NCBI GenBank assembly: GCA_031553655.1
Contig: JAVBLG010000096.1
Location: 1 to 39,048 of the forward strand
Direction of reading: 5' to 3'
DNA from: JAVBLG01 sp031553655
GTDB lineage: Bacteria; Desulfobacterota; Desulfovibrionia; Desulfovibrionales; Desulfovibrionaceae
Length of the DNA: 39,048 bases
In this document: piece after piece, positions 16,749 through 23,430 of the stretch
Layout of the letters: every line of letters begins with the position of its first letter
Numbering within the stretch: position 1 is the stretch's first letter
Program-made: the position numbers and the translations under genes
Notes under the pieces: model-generated
The model's database searches: none
Seen by the model: the letters and a program-made list of their open reading frames with translations, nothing else
Told to the model about the DNA's origin: nothing

Positions 16749-17380
16749 AGGGGTCCGGCAAAAGCACGGTGTTAAAATCCGTAGCCGAGCATCTGGAAAA
16801 CCAGGGCTTTTCGGTTGTAATCACGCGCGAGCCGGGCGGCAGTTCTTTGGGGCGCAAGCTGCGGCCCATTTTGCTCGACGCCCGCAATACCGGCCTGAGA
16901 AACCGGGCCGAGCTGTTTCTATTTTTGGCTGATCGCGCTCAACACGTTTCGGAGGTAATACGCCCGGCCCTGGATGCGGGGCAGATTGTGCTTTGCGATC
17001 GCTATGCCGATTCCACAATCGCCTATCAGGGAGCCGGTCGGGGTATGGATCCGGATCGGGTAATCGCGGTTAACGATTTGGCCATAACCGGATTGTGGCC
17101 GGATTTGATAATTTTATTGGATCTTCCCGCGCAAGCGGGGCTGTCGCGCGCGGGAGTGCGCAACCGCCAGGAAGGTATAGCCATTTCCGAAGGGCGTTTT
17201 GAATTTGAGAGTCTGGAGTTTCACGAGCGCGTTCGCGCTGGATATCTGGAGCGGGCAAAAGATTGTCCGGAACGTTTTGAGATAATTGATGCCATGCTCC
17301 CGCCGGACGAGGTTTATTTGCTTGTACTCGGGGTGATCGAAAAACGTTTGAGCAGTGGGGGGTTGCTGCCCCCGGAATAG
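16724..17380 (+). CDS. tmk: Thymidylate kinase
   Basis: Phosphorylates dTMP to dTDP with ATP, an essential step in DNA precursor synthesis. The 218-residue protein has Walker A GIEGSGKST (7-15), the TREPGG dTMP-site motif, DRYADST (DRY motif) and a lid region of the form RAGVRNRQ followed by RFEFESLEFHERVRAGYLE. Its start lies within the end of the nuclease gene. The glycine/proline-rich last few residues are variable in the family. Confidence 0.95.
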   Translation: MFIAFEGIEGSGKSTVLKSVAEHLENQGFSVVITREPGGSSLGRKLRPILLDARNTGLRNRAELFLFLADRAQHVSEVIRPALDAGQIVLCDRYADSTIAYQGAGRGMDPDRVIAVNDLAITGLWPDLIILLDLPAQAGLSRAGVRNRQEGIAISEGRFEFESLEFHERVRAGYLERAKDCPERFEIIDAMLPPDEVYLLVLGVIEKRLSSGGLLPPE

Positions 17381-17547
17381 ACAGTATCGTCATGAGATGA
17401 TTTAAAATTTTTTTCCTTGCCGGATAACCAAAAATTATCTTTGGGCCTCCGCGCTGAGGTGCGTCAGCCTTGGCTTTCAATAGTCGACAGATTTTGCTAA
17501 TATAAAAATGAATATGCATTTGTCCTGTTATTTGAAAGGAGGGGGTT

Positions 17548-17958
17548 ATGAAGCATAAAAATATTTATCTGGCTCTGGCAGCTGTGGCCCTGATTTGTAT
17601 GGCCGCTATGGCAAGGCCCGCCTTTGCCACCTTTTTGCACGATGCGGACCGCAAGGTGCATCGTATGACTGTAGTTCAGGCACTTTCGTCCATTGACGGA
17701 GAGCGCTGCGAACTTGACGGCTATGTCGAAGGCAAAGTGGGCGGTTTGCTGGACAGCAAGCATATTTTTAAAGACAGCACCGGGATTATGGAAATTGATA
17801 TTGACGAAAGTCTGCTGAACCAGCTCAAAATAACCCCCAAGACCAGGGTGCGCCTGATCGGCGAAATAAGCGCCGGGCCTTTTCGCAAGAATATTGTGAA
17901 GGTAAAGACCATTCTTCTTATTGAAAATTTGAAAAAGCCACCAGTCACAAAAAAGTAA
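17548..17958 (+). CDS. NirD/YgiW/YdeI-type periplasmic OB-fold protein
   Basis: A 136-residue exported protein of the bacterial OB-fold (BOF) family, which includes YgiW and YdeI. These are linked to tolerance of stress such as hydrogen peroxide and cationic peptides; the molecular role is not settled. The signal peptide spans about 1-27 (cleavage after AFA). The OB core is visible as MTVVQALSSIDGERCELDGYVEG, FKDSTGIMEIDIDE and KTRVRLIGEIS. An AAAGGAGGGGG ribosome site precedes the ATG. A strong terminator follows, so it is probably a single-gene transcript. Confidence 0.88.
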   Translation: MKHKNIYLALAAVALICMAAMARPAFATFLHDADRKVHRMTVVQALSSIDGERCELDGYVEGKVGGLLDSKHIFKDSTGIMEIDIDESLLNQLKITPKTRVRLIGEISAGPFRKNIVKVKTILLIENLKKPPVTKK

Positions 17959-17990
17959 TAGATGTCAGAAGTGTTGGTGGAATATTTTGA

Positions 17991-18027
17991 AGACCGCGCC
18001 GAAAAAAAAACGGCGTGGTCTTTTTTT
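17991..18027 (+). terminator. Intrinsic terminator after the OB-fold gene
   Basis: An 11-bp stem (17991-18001 with 18011-18021, one G-T pair), an all-A 9-base loop and a run of T. It lies 32 bases after the stop and just before crcB. Confidence 0.9.
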
Positions 18028-18047
18028 CCGCATAAAGGAACAGCATC

Positions 18048-18437
18048 ATGGTTACTTCTATACTCGCCATAAGCGCGGGAGCTTCACTTGGATCCCTCCT
18101 GCGCTGGGTTCTCGGCACAGCGCTGAACGCAGTGTATCCACCTATTCCCCTGGGGACGCTGACGGCAAATTTGCTTGGCGGGTATATAATCGGGCTGGCT
18201 CTCAGCATATTCGCCTTTTTGCCCAGCCTTGCACCCGAATGGCGCTTATTTATTGTGACCGGGTTTCTCGGCGCGCTAACTACCTTTTCGACCTTTTCCG
18301 CCGAGGTGGGAGCGCTGTTGCAAGAACAACGCCTTCTTCTGGCCGGAGCCTCTATAGCCCTGCATGTTTGCGGCTCGTTGGCGGCTTTGTTCCTGGGCAT
18401 GGGAACCTTCGCCCTTATCAGGCATATCATTCGTTAG
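18048..18437 (+). CDS. crcB: Fluoride ion exporter CrcB (Fluc)
   Basis: A 129-residue four-helix membrane protein of the Fluc family, dual-topology dimeric fluoride channels that keep cytoplasmic fluoride low. Conserved segments: GASLGSLLRW near the start, GTLTANLLGGYIIG (asparagine of the pore), and GFLGALTTFSTFS with the TTFSTFS motif of the fluoride path. The ATG at 18048 has AAGGA upstream. No fluoride riboswitch consensus is seen in the 90 bases before it, which hold a terminator. Only one copy is present here, consistent with a homodimer. Confidence 0.93.
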   Translation: MVTSILAISAGASLGSLLRWVLGTALNAVYPPIPLGTLTANLLGGYIIGLALSIFAFLPSLAPEWRLFIVTGFLGALTTFSTFSAEVGALLQEQRLLLAGASIALHVCGSLAALFLGMGTFALIRHIIR

Positions 18438-18532
18438 GAGCGACAAATGCAAGGATACAATGAAGAAGCCGACTGACTCCGTCTCCGGCGGATAGGAGCC
18501 GTGAGGATTACCCATCCATGAAGGAAGGGGTT

Positions 18533-18582
18533 ACAAAAAAAAGGTTTGCGGCCAGCTTCTTCAGCTTTGCTGCAAACCTTTG
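18533..18582 (-). terminator. Terminator of tRNA-Leu
   Basis: On the minus strand a 9-bp stem (AAGGTTTGC with GCAAACCTT, 18572-18580 and 18541-18549) is followed by a run of eight T (18535-18542, partly the stem end), starting 12 bases after the tRNA. Confidence 0.85.
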
Positions 18583-18591
18583 TATTTCTTC

Positions 18592-18677
18592 TGGTACCGA
18601 GAGAGAGACTCGAACTCTCAAGGGGTCGCCCCCGGCGGATTTTGAGTCCGCTGCGTTTACCATTCCACCATCCCGGC
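18592..18677 (-). tRNA. tRNA-Leu (anticodon CAA)
   Basis: An 86-base class II tRNA with encoded CCA. The minus strand reads GCCGGGA at the 5' end, anticodon stem GCGGA/TCCGC with loop CTCAAAA (anticodon CAA), a long variable arm and the T-loop GTTCGAGTC. The acceptor has a G-T first pair. It is flanked by its own promoter and terminator. Confidence 0.95.
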
Positions 18678-18689
18678 GTAGCGCGTTAA

Positions 18690-18720
18690 AATATATGCCA
18701 TAGTAATGCGACGAGGTCAA
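18690..18720 (-). promoter_or_regulatory. Promoter of tRNA-Leu
   Basis: TTGACC (18715-18720) and a TATATT/CATATA -10 (18690-18697) on the minus strand, spaced 17-19 bases depending on the -10 chosen. Transcription would start a few bases before the tRNA. Confidence 0.6.
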
Positions 18721-18802
18721 GAGCCGGATCAGTGAAAAGGGACCGGCATATTGGTCCGCGTGCAGCAGGCTCAGCACGATGAGGGCATTGCGGAGAACTC
18801 TG

Positions 18803-19081
18803 CTAAATTGCTGCTGGAGCCGCCCGAAGCCTCTGCTCACCCACAATCAATGGAAAAATGGGCACGCTGCGCCCAATCTCGTCCAGAGCCTTTTGCGCGG
18901 AGCGGCGCGCATCTGGCGAAAAAATCACTTTCAGCAGGCATTCATTGCGATCAAGCACTGTGAAATAAGCCAAATTGTCATATGCCTCCAGCAAAAAGCG
19001 GAACATAGCCACATGCTGCGGATCAATACGCAAGTACAGATAGTCGCTGTAAGCCTCCACTACAAAATCATCTCCAAACAT
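18803..19081 (-). CDS. DUF4911 domain protein
   Basis: A 92-residue protein that looks like the DUF4911 family of unknown function: it begins with a beta-strand-rich segment (DFVVEAYSDYLYLRIDPQHV), continues FRFLLEAYDNLAYFTVLDR, and ends with a typical LLKVIFSPDAR...ALDEIG segment. No signal peptide or catalytic motif is seen. The fold is predicted from this pattern as a small alpha/beta domain. The ribosome site before the ATG at 19081 is weak (AGG). It lies 33 bases after azlD on the same strand and may be co-transcribed with azlCD. Confidence 0.75.
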   Translation of the reverse strand: MFGDDFVVEAYSDYLYLRIDPQHVAMFRFLLEAYDNLAYFTVLDRNECLLKVIFSPDARRSAQKALDEIGRSVPIFPLIVGEQRLRAAPAAI

Positions 19082-19114
19082 ATCTGCCTATTGCTATAAT
19101 TAGCCATAATTGTA

Positions 19115-19441
19115 TTACAATCCTAAATATCTGGCTCCAGCCACGCAGGCCATGCCAGTTAGAATGGTACCGAAAAGGCTTTTAGTTTTCCACGACACGA
19201 TCAAAGCGGGAATGGCCGCCCACAGGTAAATATTTTCCGCCGGATGGCGAAACTTACCCGCCTCAAGCAACAATTCCGGACCCAACAGGGCCGCCAGCAC
19301 GCCCGCCGGCACAAAAGACAACCAGTCCAGCAAGGCTTTGGGCATTTTGTCGGCCTTAAGGCATACCATGGGCAAAAACCGTGAAGGCGCGGTAACCAGG
19401 GCCATGCCCAGAATTAGTGTAAGAAGATAATGATTGTCCAT
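19115..19441 (-). CDS. azlD: AzlD family branched-chain amino acid exporter subunit
   Basis: A 108-residue membrane protein with about four hydrophobic helices. It fits the small subunit of the AzlC/AzlD exporter family (branched-chain amino acids and analogues such as azaleucine; LIV-E type). Typical features are the ALVTAPSRFLPMV start and the LSFVPAGVLAALLGPELL segment. It lies 23 bases downstream of azlC with no strong ribosome site, which fits coupled synthesis of the two subunits. Confidence 0.88.
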   Translation of the reverse strand: MDNHYLLTLILGMALVTAPSRFLPMVCLKADKMPKALLDWLSFVPAGVLAALLGPELLLEAGKFRHPAENIYLWAAIPALIVSWKTKSLFGTILTGMACVAGARYLGL

Positions 19442-19464
19442 TTGGGAATTTCAAATTTGAAAGG

Positions 19465-20193
19465 TTATTTGCCTTGCGCCGTTGTTTCGGTAATAGTTTT
19501 ACGCGTCACGTTTTTTCTGTGGAGCAGCAACAAGCCCACTGTGGCGGCAATTGCCGTAGCCGCAATAACGTTCCAGCGCGAAAAACCGGCAATCGACATA
19601 CCCACGGAAAGGGCCAGTGCCAACATGGCTACAAGCACATGCAGTCGCTCGCGGCAAAGGGGCACAAGCAGGGCCAGATACATGGACGCCAGGGCATAAT
19701 CAAGGGCCAGAGGTTTCACATCGCTGATCAGCGCCCCGAATAAGGCCCCGGCCAGAGTGCCTACCGTCCAGGCGCCGTGAGCGGTAATGTTGCAAGCGAA
19801 AAATGAGGCCAGGCTCATTTTCAGACCTTGCTGAAAACCGCTGGAATGCAGTACAAAGGTTTCATCGGTGAGCTCGCAGCCAAGTAAAAAGCGCTGCAGG
19901 CGACTGAAACCGGAAAAATGTGGAGCCAGCGCGGCCGACATAAGCACATGGCGGAGGTTGACCACAAAAACCGTCAGAATTATTGCCGGCATGCCCGCCC
20001 CCGCCGTGAGCAGACCTATGGCCACAAATTGCGCCGAACCGGCGTATACCAACAGCGACATTGCTGCCACCATGGCCGGAGACACTCCGCTTTTCACCGC
20101 CAGTATGCCAAAGGCCAAGGCCGGGGGCAGATAACCCAATACAATGGGAAAGGCGCGTTGCACGCCCTTGAGTATGTCAGTGTGCATATTCAT
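19465..20193 (-). CDS. azlC: AzlC family branched-chain amino acid exporter subunit
   Basis: The large subunit of the AzlC/AzlD exporter, 242 residues with about six to eight membrane segments. Family signatures are FPIVLGYLPPALAFGILA, LLVYAGSAQFVAIGLL, NLRHVLMSAALAPHF and ELTDETFVL. It would export branched-chain amino acids from the cytoplasm with AzlD; the substrate here is inferred from the family. The ATG at 20193 has a poor ribosome site; a second ATG lies two codons on. A gap of about 280 bases with a terminator and a repeat element separates it from cheV upstream. Confidence 0.92.
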   Translation of the reverse strand: MNMHTDILKGVQRAFPIVLGYLPPALAFGILAVKSGVSPAMVAAMSLLVYAGSAQFVAIGLLTAGAGMPAIILTVFVVNLRHVLMSAALAPHFSGFSRLQRFLLGCELTDETFVLHSSGFQQGLKMSLASFFACNITAHGAWTVGTLAGALFGALISDVKPLALDYALASMYLALLVPLCRERLHVLVAMLALALSVGMSIAGFSRWNVIAATAIAATVGLLLLHRKNVTRKTITETTAQGK

Positions 20194-20276
20194 AACGGAA
20201 AAACAATAGACCTCGCGCCGTTCAAGCGCAATAGGTAAATATCAACGGCATGGCTCGGCAAACTTGGGGGGCGTGT

Positions 20277-20319
20277 ATAAAAAACCGGGGACAGGCCTCT
20301 CTTGGGCCACCCCCCGGTT
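20277..20319 (-). terminator. Terminator downstream of cheV
   Basis: Minus strand: 8-bp stem AACCGGGG/CCCCGGTT (20283-20290 with 20312-20319) with an inner GGCC pair, followed by TTTTTTAT. It lies beyond the 154-base repeat element, so cheV transcripts would carry the element in their 3' end. The other strand happens to read like a tRNA T-arm (GGTTCGAGTCC). Confidence 0.8.
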
Positions 20320-20324
20320 CGAGT

Positions 20325-20478
20325 CCGATTGTCCTGCGCCGCCCTTCACCGGCGGCTCGGAATCGCATGTTATTACGGCGGCTTCGCAGCCTACGTTACG
20401 AACGCTACGCGTTCTGACGGCCCTACCAACGCACGGGCCGTCAGAGCATTTCGCTCATTTCATTCGCAAAACGCTCTA
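20325..20478 (-). repeat. 154-base multi-hairpin repeat, copy A
   Basis: On the minus strand the element begins TAGAGCG and ends AATCGG. It contains in order an AGAGC/GCTCT arm pair, a GACGGCCC/GGGCCGTC hairpin, a GAACGC/GCGTTC hairpin, a GGCT/AGCC hairpin and a GCCGCC/GGCGGC hairpin. Its first three bases are the cheV stop codon. Other copies are at 26427-26513 (truncated) and 31874-32027 (full, opposite orientation). No terminal inverted repeat and no open reading frame are seen. Confidence 0.85.
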
Positions 20479-21513
20479 GCCCACAGCGTCCATCTGGTGC
20501 ACCTGCGCTCCCTGTTTGGCCTCATCTTCGGCCTGTTGATGCGCTTGTCTTTCTCCGGCAGGGAGAAGGCGGTCTTTGATCAGGGCCAAGGAGCGTTTGG
20601 CCAACTGAGTAACTTCGGGCTTGGAAATCTGATCGTCTGCGCCAACGGAAATACCCTTGTGACGCAATTTTTCGGTAATCAGCGAAGAGAACAACAGCAC
20701 AGGCAGAGATTTTAGCTGATTATCTTCTTTGATGTGGCGGGTCAGACTGTGGCCGTCCATAACCGGCATTTCAATGTCAGAAACCACAACCTGCACAAAA
20801 TCGTTGACCCGGCGGTTTTCCTGTTCGGCCTTGGAGCGTATTTCCACCAGTCTTTCCCAAGCTTCGCGGCCATTATGCACAACCTCCACGTCGAAGTTGG
20901 CTTTTTCCAGAAGATCTTTGAGCATTTCGCGCACCAGGGCCGAATCGTCGGCAACCAGGGCGCGATAACGCACCGAAGTATCCCATTCTCCAAGGTCTTC
21001 GAGACGCAGGCCCAAAGCAGGGTTGAGGTTGGCCACAATTTTTTCAAGATCAAGCAGAAAGACAATACGTCCTTCAAGCTTGACCACGCCGATAACCGTA
21101 TTTTTGGAAACCGCAGCCACGTATTTGTTGGGTGATTCCACTTCTTCCCAGCTTATGCGGTGAATGCGGTTGACCCCGGAAACCATAAACGCGCTGGTTA
21201 CGCCGTTAAATTCTGTTACTATGGTTTTGGGCGGTTCTTTGCCCACGGCTGTTTTTTTAGCCAGCCATAGACTGAGATCCACCAGAGGAATAATGTGCGA
21301 ACGCAGATTGAAAGCGCCAAGCACGCTCGGATGCTGCACTTCCGGCAGGGAGGTGACCTTGGGCATGCGGATTATCTCCAGAACCTTGGCCACATTAACC
21401 CCGTAATAACCGCGATACGCGGGCTGATCCGGCCCCATATCCTCGTCGAGATAAAACTCCACTATTTCAAGCTCATTTGTGCCGGCTTCCAGCAATATAT
21501 TGGTATTGGACAT
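20476..21513 (-). CDS. cheV: CheV-type chemotaxis coupling protein
   Basis: A 345-residue protein with an N-terminal CheW-like domain (about 10-165; GYYGVNVAKVLEIIR, FNLRSHIIPLVDLSLWL, VVKLEGRIVFLLDLEKI) and a C-terminal receiver domain (about 184-320) with acid pair D189/D190, acceptor D246 (VVSDIEMPVMDG) and lysine in ISKP. CheV couples methyl-accepting receptors to CheA, and phosphorylation tunes adaptation. The ATG at 21513 has GGAGG 5 bases upstream. The last 25 residues are Gln/Glu-rich, and the TAG stop is the first codon of the 154-base repeat, so the original end may have been altered. It is probably last in the sulP-dusB-ispH unit (85-base gap) or has its own promoter. Confidence 0.92.
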   Translation of the reverse strand: MSNTNILLEAGTNELEIVEFYLDEDMGPDQPAYRGYYGVNVAKVLEIIRMPKVTSLPEVQHPSVLGAFNLRSHIIPLVDLSLWLAKKTAVGKEPPKTIVTEFNGVTSAFMVSGVNRIHRISWEEVESPNKYVAAVSKNTVIGVVKLEGRIVFLLDLEKIVANLNPALGLRLEDLGEWDTSVRYRALVADDSALVREMLKDLLEKANFDVEVVHNGREAWERLVEIRSKAEQENRRVNDFVQVVVSDIEMPVMDGHSLTRHIKEDNQLKSLPVLLFSSLITEKLRHKGISVGADDQISKPEVTQLAKRSLALIKDRLLPAGERQAHQQAEDEAKQGAQVHQMDAVG

Positions 21514-21598
21514 GGTGCCTCCGGGGCTTGTATGCGATAACTGCCCGACGCGGCCCACACTCAGATGGTCCGCGCGGCAAGCGCGCTTACACAAAACA

Positions 21599-22447
21599 CT
21601 ACACGGAACGTAAAAATTGTTCCGCCGAGTCTACAAGGCTTTTCGGCGTAGATGCTCCGGCCGTTAGGCCTGCGATACAATTTTTTTCAAATTCAAGCAA
21701 AAAAAGTTCTTCCATGCTTTCCACATGAGTTGTGCGAGCCCCGGCCGCTGCCGCTATATCGGCAAGTCGGCGGGTGTTTCCGCTGTCGCGGCCGCCGAGC
21801 ACAATCATAATTTCCACCTGATCCGCCAATTCCCGAGCTTCTTCCTGGCGGCGTTGCGTTGCCCCGCAAATAGTAGATAACACGCGCAAGCATTTGCAGT
21901 GCTTTTTCAGCTCGTCTTCAAGTTCTTCAAAATTGTTTTTGTTCTGCGTTGTCTGCGAAGCCAAAACATAACAATGTTCTGATGAAAAATCCATATGCTC
22001 CAGCTCGCTTTTATCGGCAAACACGTGGGCCGGGCCTTTGGCGTAAGAAATAAGTCCTCTGACCTCCGGGTGATCTTTTTCGCCGAAGAGAAGCAGCGTT
22101 TCCCCTTTTTCCGTAGCTCTGGCTATGGCCAGTTGGGCTTTTTTCACTTTGGGGCAAGTGGCGTCCACAATTTGCGCGTCCCGTTCCCGTAATTTGCACT
22201 CTTCGCCAATAGGTATGCCGTGCGCTCGAATTATCACACAGTCGCCGGGGGCGGCCTCAACGGCATCTTTTATTATGCCCACACCTTGCCTTTCGTATTC
22301 AGCCAGTACTTGGGGGTTATGGATGATGGGGCCCAGTGTGGCAATATGCCGCCCGGCCTCGGATTCCTTAATAGCCCGGTCCAGCTTGCGCAGGGCCAAG
22401 GCTACCCCCATGCAAAATCCGGCACTTTCCGCGCGTATTACCTGCAT
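21599..22447 (-). CDS. ispH: 4-hydroxy-3-methylbut-2-enyl diphosphate reductase
   Basis: IspH (LytB) makes isopentenyl and dimethylallyl diphosphate in the last step of the MEP pathway, using a 4Fe-4S cluster. The 282-residue protein has the three cluster cysteines C12 (GFCMGV), C98 (DATCPK) and C194 (STICGATQ), substrate-site histidines H43 (IIHNPQV) and H76 (RAHG), and the C-terminal TAGASTP motif. The ATG at 22447 lies inside the end of dusB (10-base overlap) with GGGAG 7 bases before it, so the two are translationally coupled. Confidence 0.96.
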   Translation of the reverse strand: MQVIRAESAGFCMGVALALRKLDRAIKESEAGRHIATLGPIIHNPQVLAEYERQGVGIIKDAVEAAPGDCVIIRAHGIPIGEECKLRERDAQIVDATCPKVKKAQLAIARATEKGETLLLFGEKDHPEVRGLISYAKGPAHVFADKSELEHMDFSSEHCYVLASQTTQNKNNFEELEDELKKHCKCLRVLSTICGATQRRQEEARELADQVEIMIVLGGRDSGNTRRLADIAAAAGARTTHVESMEELFLLEFEKNCIAGLTAGASTPKSLVDSAEQFLRSV

Positions 22448-23424
22448 AATGCTTCTCCCGTATCTCCAAAAAACTCAACCATAACTCGCTCAAATTCGTC
22501 CCAACCGCGACAGCTCACCAGAGCGCGCCGCAAATGCTTGGCCTCGGGCACATCGTAGACGTAATGGGGAACAATGGTGCGCATTTTGAGTACAGCCACC
22601 CGCATGGGGCTGTGCAGCGAGGCCAGCTCCGCATGGCGCATGATGTCGGCTCTTATCTCTTCCATTCCGCGCTCAGGCGCGCTCATACCGGCCAACACGG
22701 CCGTGTGCGCGGCGAAAATCTCAGGGTTGCGCATGGCCCCACGCCCGTACATCACGCCGTCGGCCCCGGTTTGCTCAAGACAGGCCGCGCCCGCTTGGGC
22801 CGTAAGCAAATCGCCGCTGGCCACAACCGGCACATGCACCAGTTTTTTCAGCCCGGCTATACAGCTCCAGTCGGCCGTGCCGCTGAATCCCTGACGGGCA
22901 TAACGCGGATGCAAGGTGAGCCAGCCCGCACCAAGATCGGCCAGCCCGCGCCCCAGTTCTTCCCATGTAGGCGTGGCATAGTCCACGCCCAGGCGCAGCT
23001 TGAAACCCACCCGCCCGGTTCCGGCCTTCTTGAGCATGGCCTCGGCCACTTTGAGGCTGCCTTTGACATCTTTCAACATGGCCGCGCCGCAGCCGGTACG
23101 CATCACCTTGGGCACGGAACAGCCCATGTTGAGATCAAACCAGGAAAAACCTCTTTCCAGCAGCATATCCATGGCTCTGGCCACAATGTCGGGGTCATTG
23201 CCGAAAAGCTGCACCACAAGAGGGCTGTCTTTCTCTATTGTGGATAAAAGCTCGCTTGTGCCGGGGCTGCCGTAAATCATACCCTTGGCGCTGACCATTT
23301 CCGTGCAGCACACCTTGGCCCCGCGTTCGCGGCAGAGCAGTCTGAAAGGCAAATCAGACCAGCCTGCCAATGGGGCCAGCCAGGGGGTGTCAGGCGCTAT
23401 GGACAAAAGCGAAAGTTCAGACAT
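22438..23424 (-). CDS. dus: tRNA-dihydrouridine synthase
   Basis: An FMN enzyme that reduces specific uridines in tRNA. The 328-residue protein has an N-terminal TIM barrel starting WLAPLAGWSDLPFR, the VVQLFGNDPD strand, DLNMGCSVPKV, the catalytic cysteine C112 in RTGCGAAML, the FKLRLG segment, LHPRYARQGFSG (the flavin/tRNA loop) and GADGVMYGRGAMRNP. A C-terminal helical domain follows. Which Dus subfamily (A, B or C) is not settled. It begins 6 bases after sulP and overlaps ispH. Confidence 0.93.
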   Translation of the reverse strand: MSELSLLSIAPDTPWLAPLAGWSDLPFRLLCRERGAKVCCTEMVSAKGMIYGSPGTSELLSTIEKDSPLVVQLFGNDPDIVARAMDMLLERGFSWFDLNMGCSVPKVMRTGCGAAMLKDVKGSLKVAEAMLKKAGTGRVGFKLRLGVDYATPTWEELGRGLADLGAGWLTLHPRYARQGFSGTADWSCIAGLKKLVHVPVVASGDLLTAQAGAACLEQTGADGVMYGRGAMRNPEIFAAHTAVLAGMSAPERGMEEIRADIMRHAELASLHSPMRVAVLKMRTIVPHYVYDVPEAKHLRRALVSCRGWDEFERVMVEFFGDTGEALCR

Positions 23425-23430
23425 GGACGG

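Noticed and set aside
17959..18047. Fluoride riboswitch before crcB
   Set aside because: The 89 bases hold the upstream terminator and a ribosome site only; the conserved fluoride aptamer motifs are not seen.
20311..20330. Partial tRNA gene
   Set aside because: Only a T-loop-like string is present. The acceptor, D and anticodon arms are missing, and the stem is part of a good terminator on the other strand.
22534..23247. Open frame of about 237 codons on the plus strand
   Set aside because: Antisense shadow of the dihydrouridine synthase gene, with low-complexity His/Gly-rich translation.
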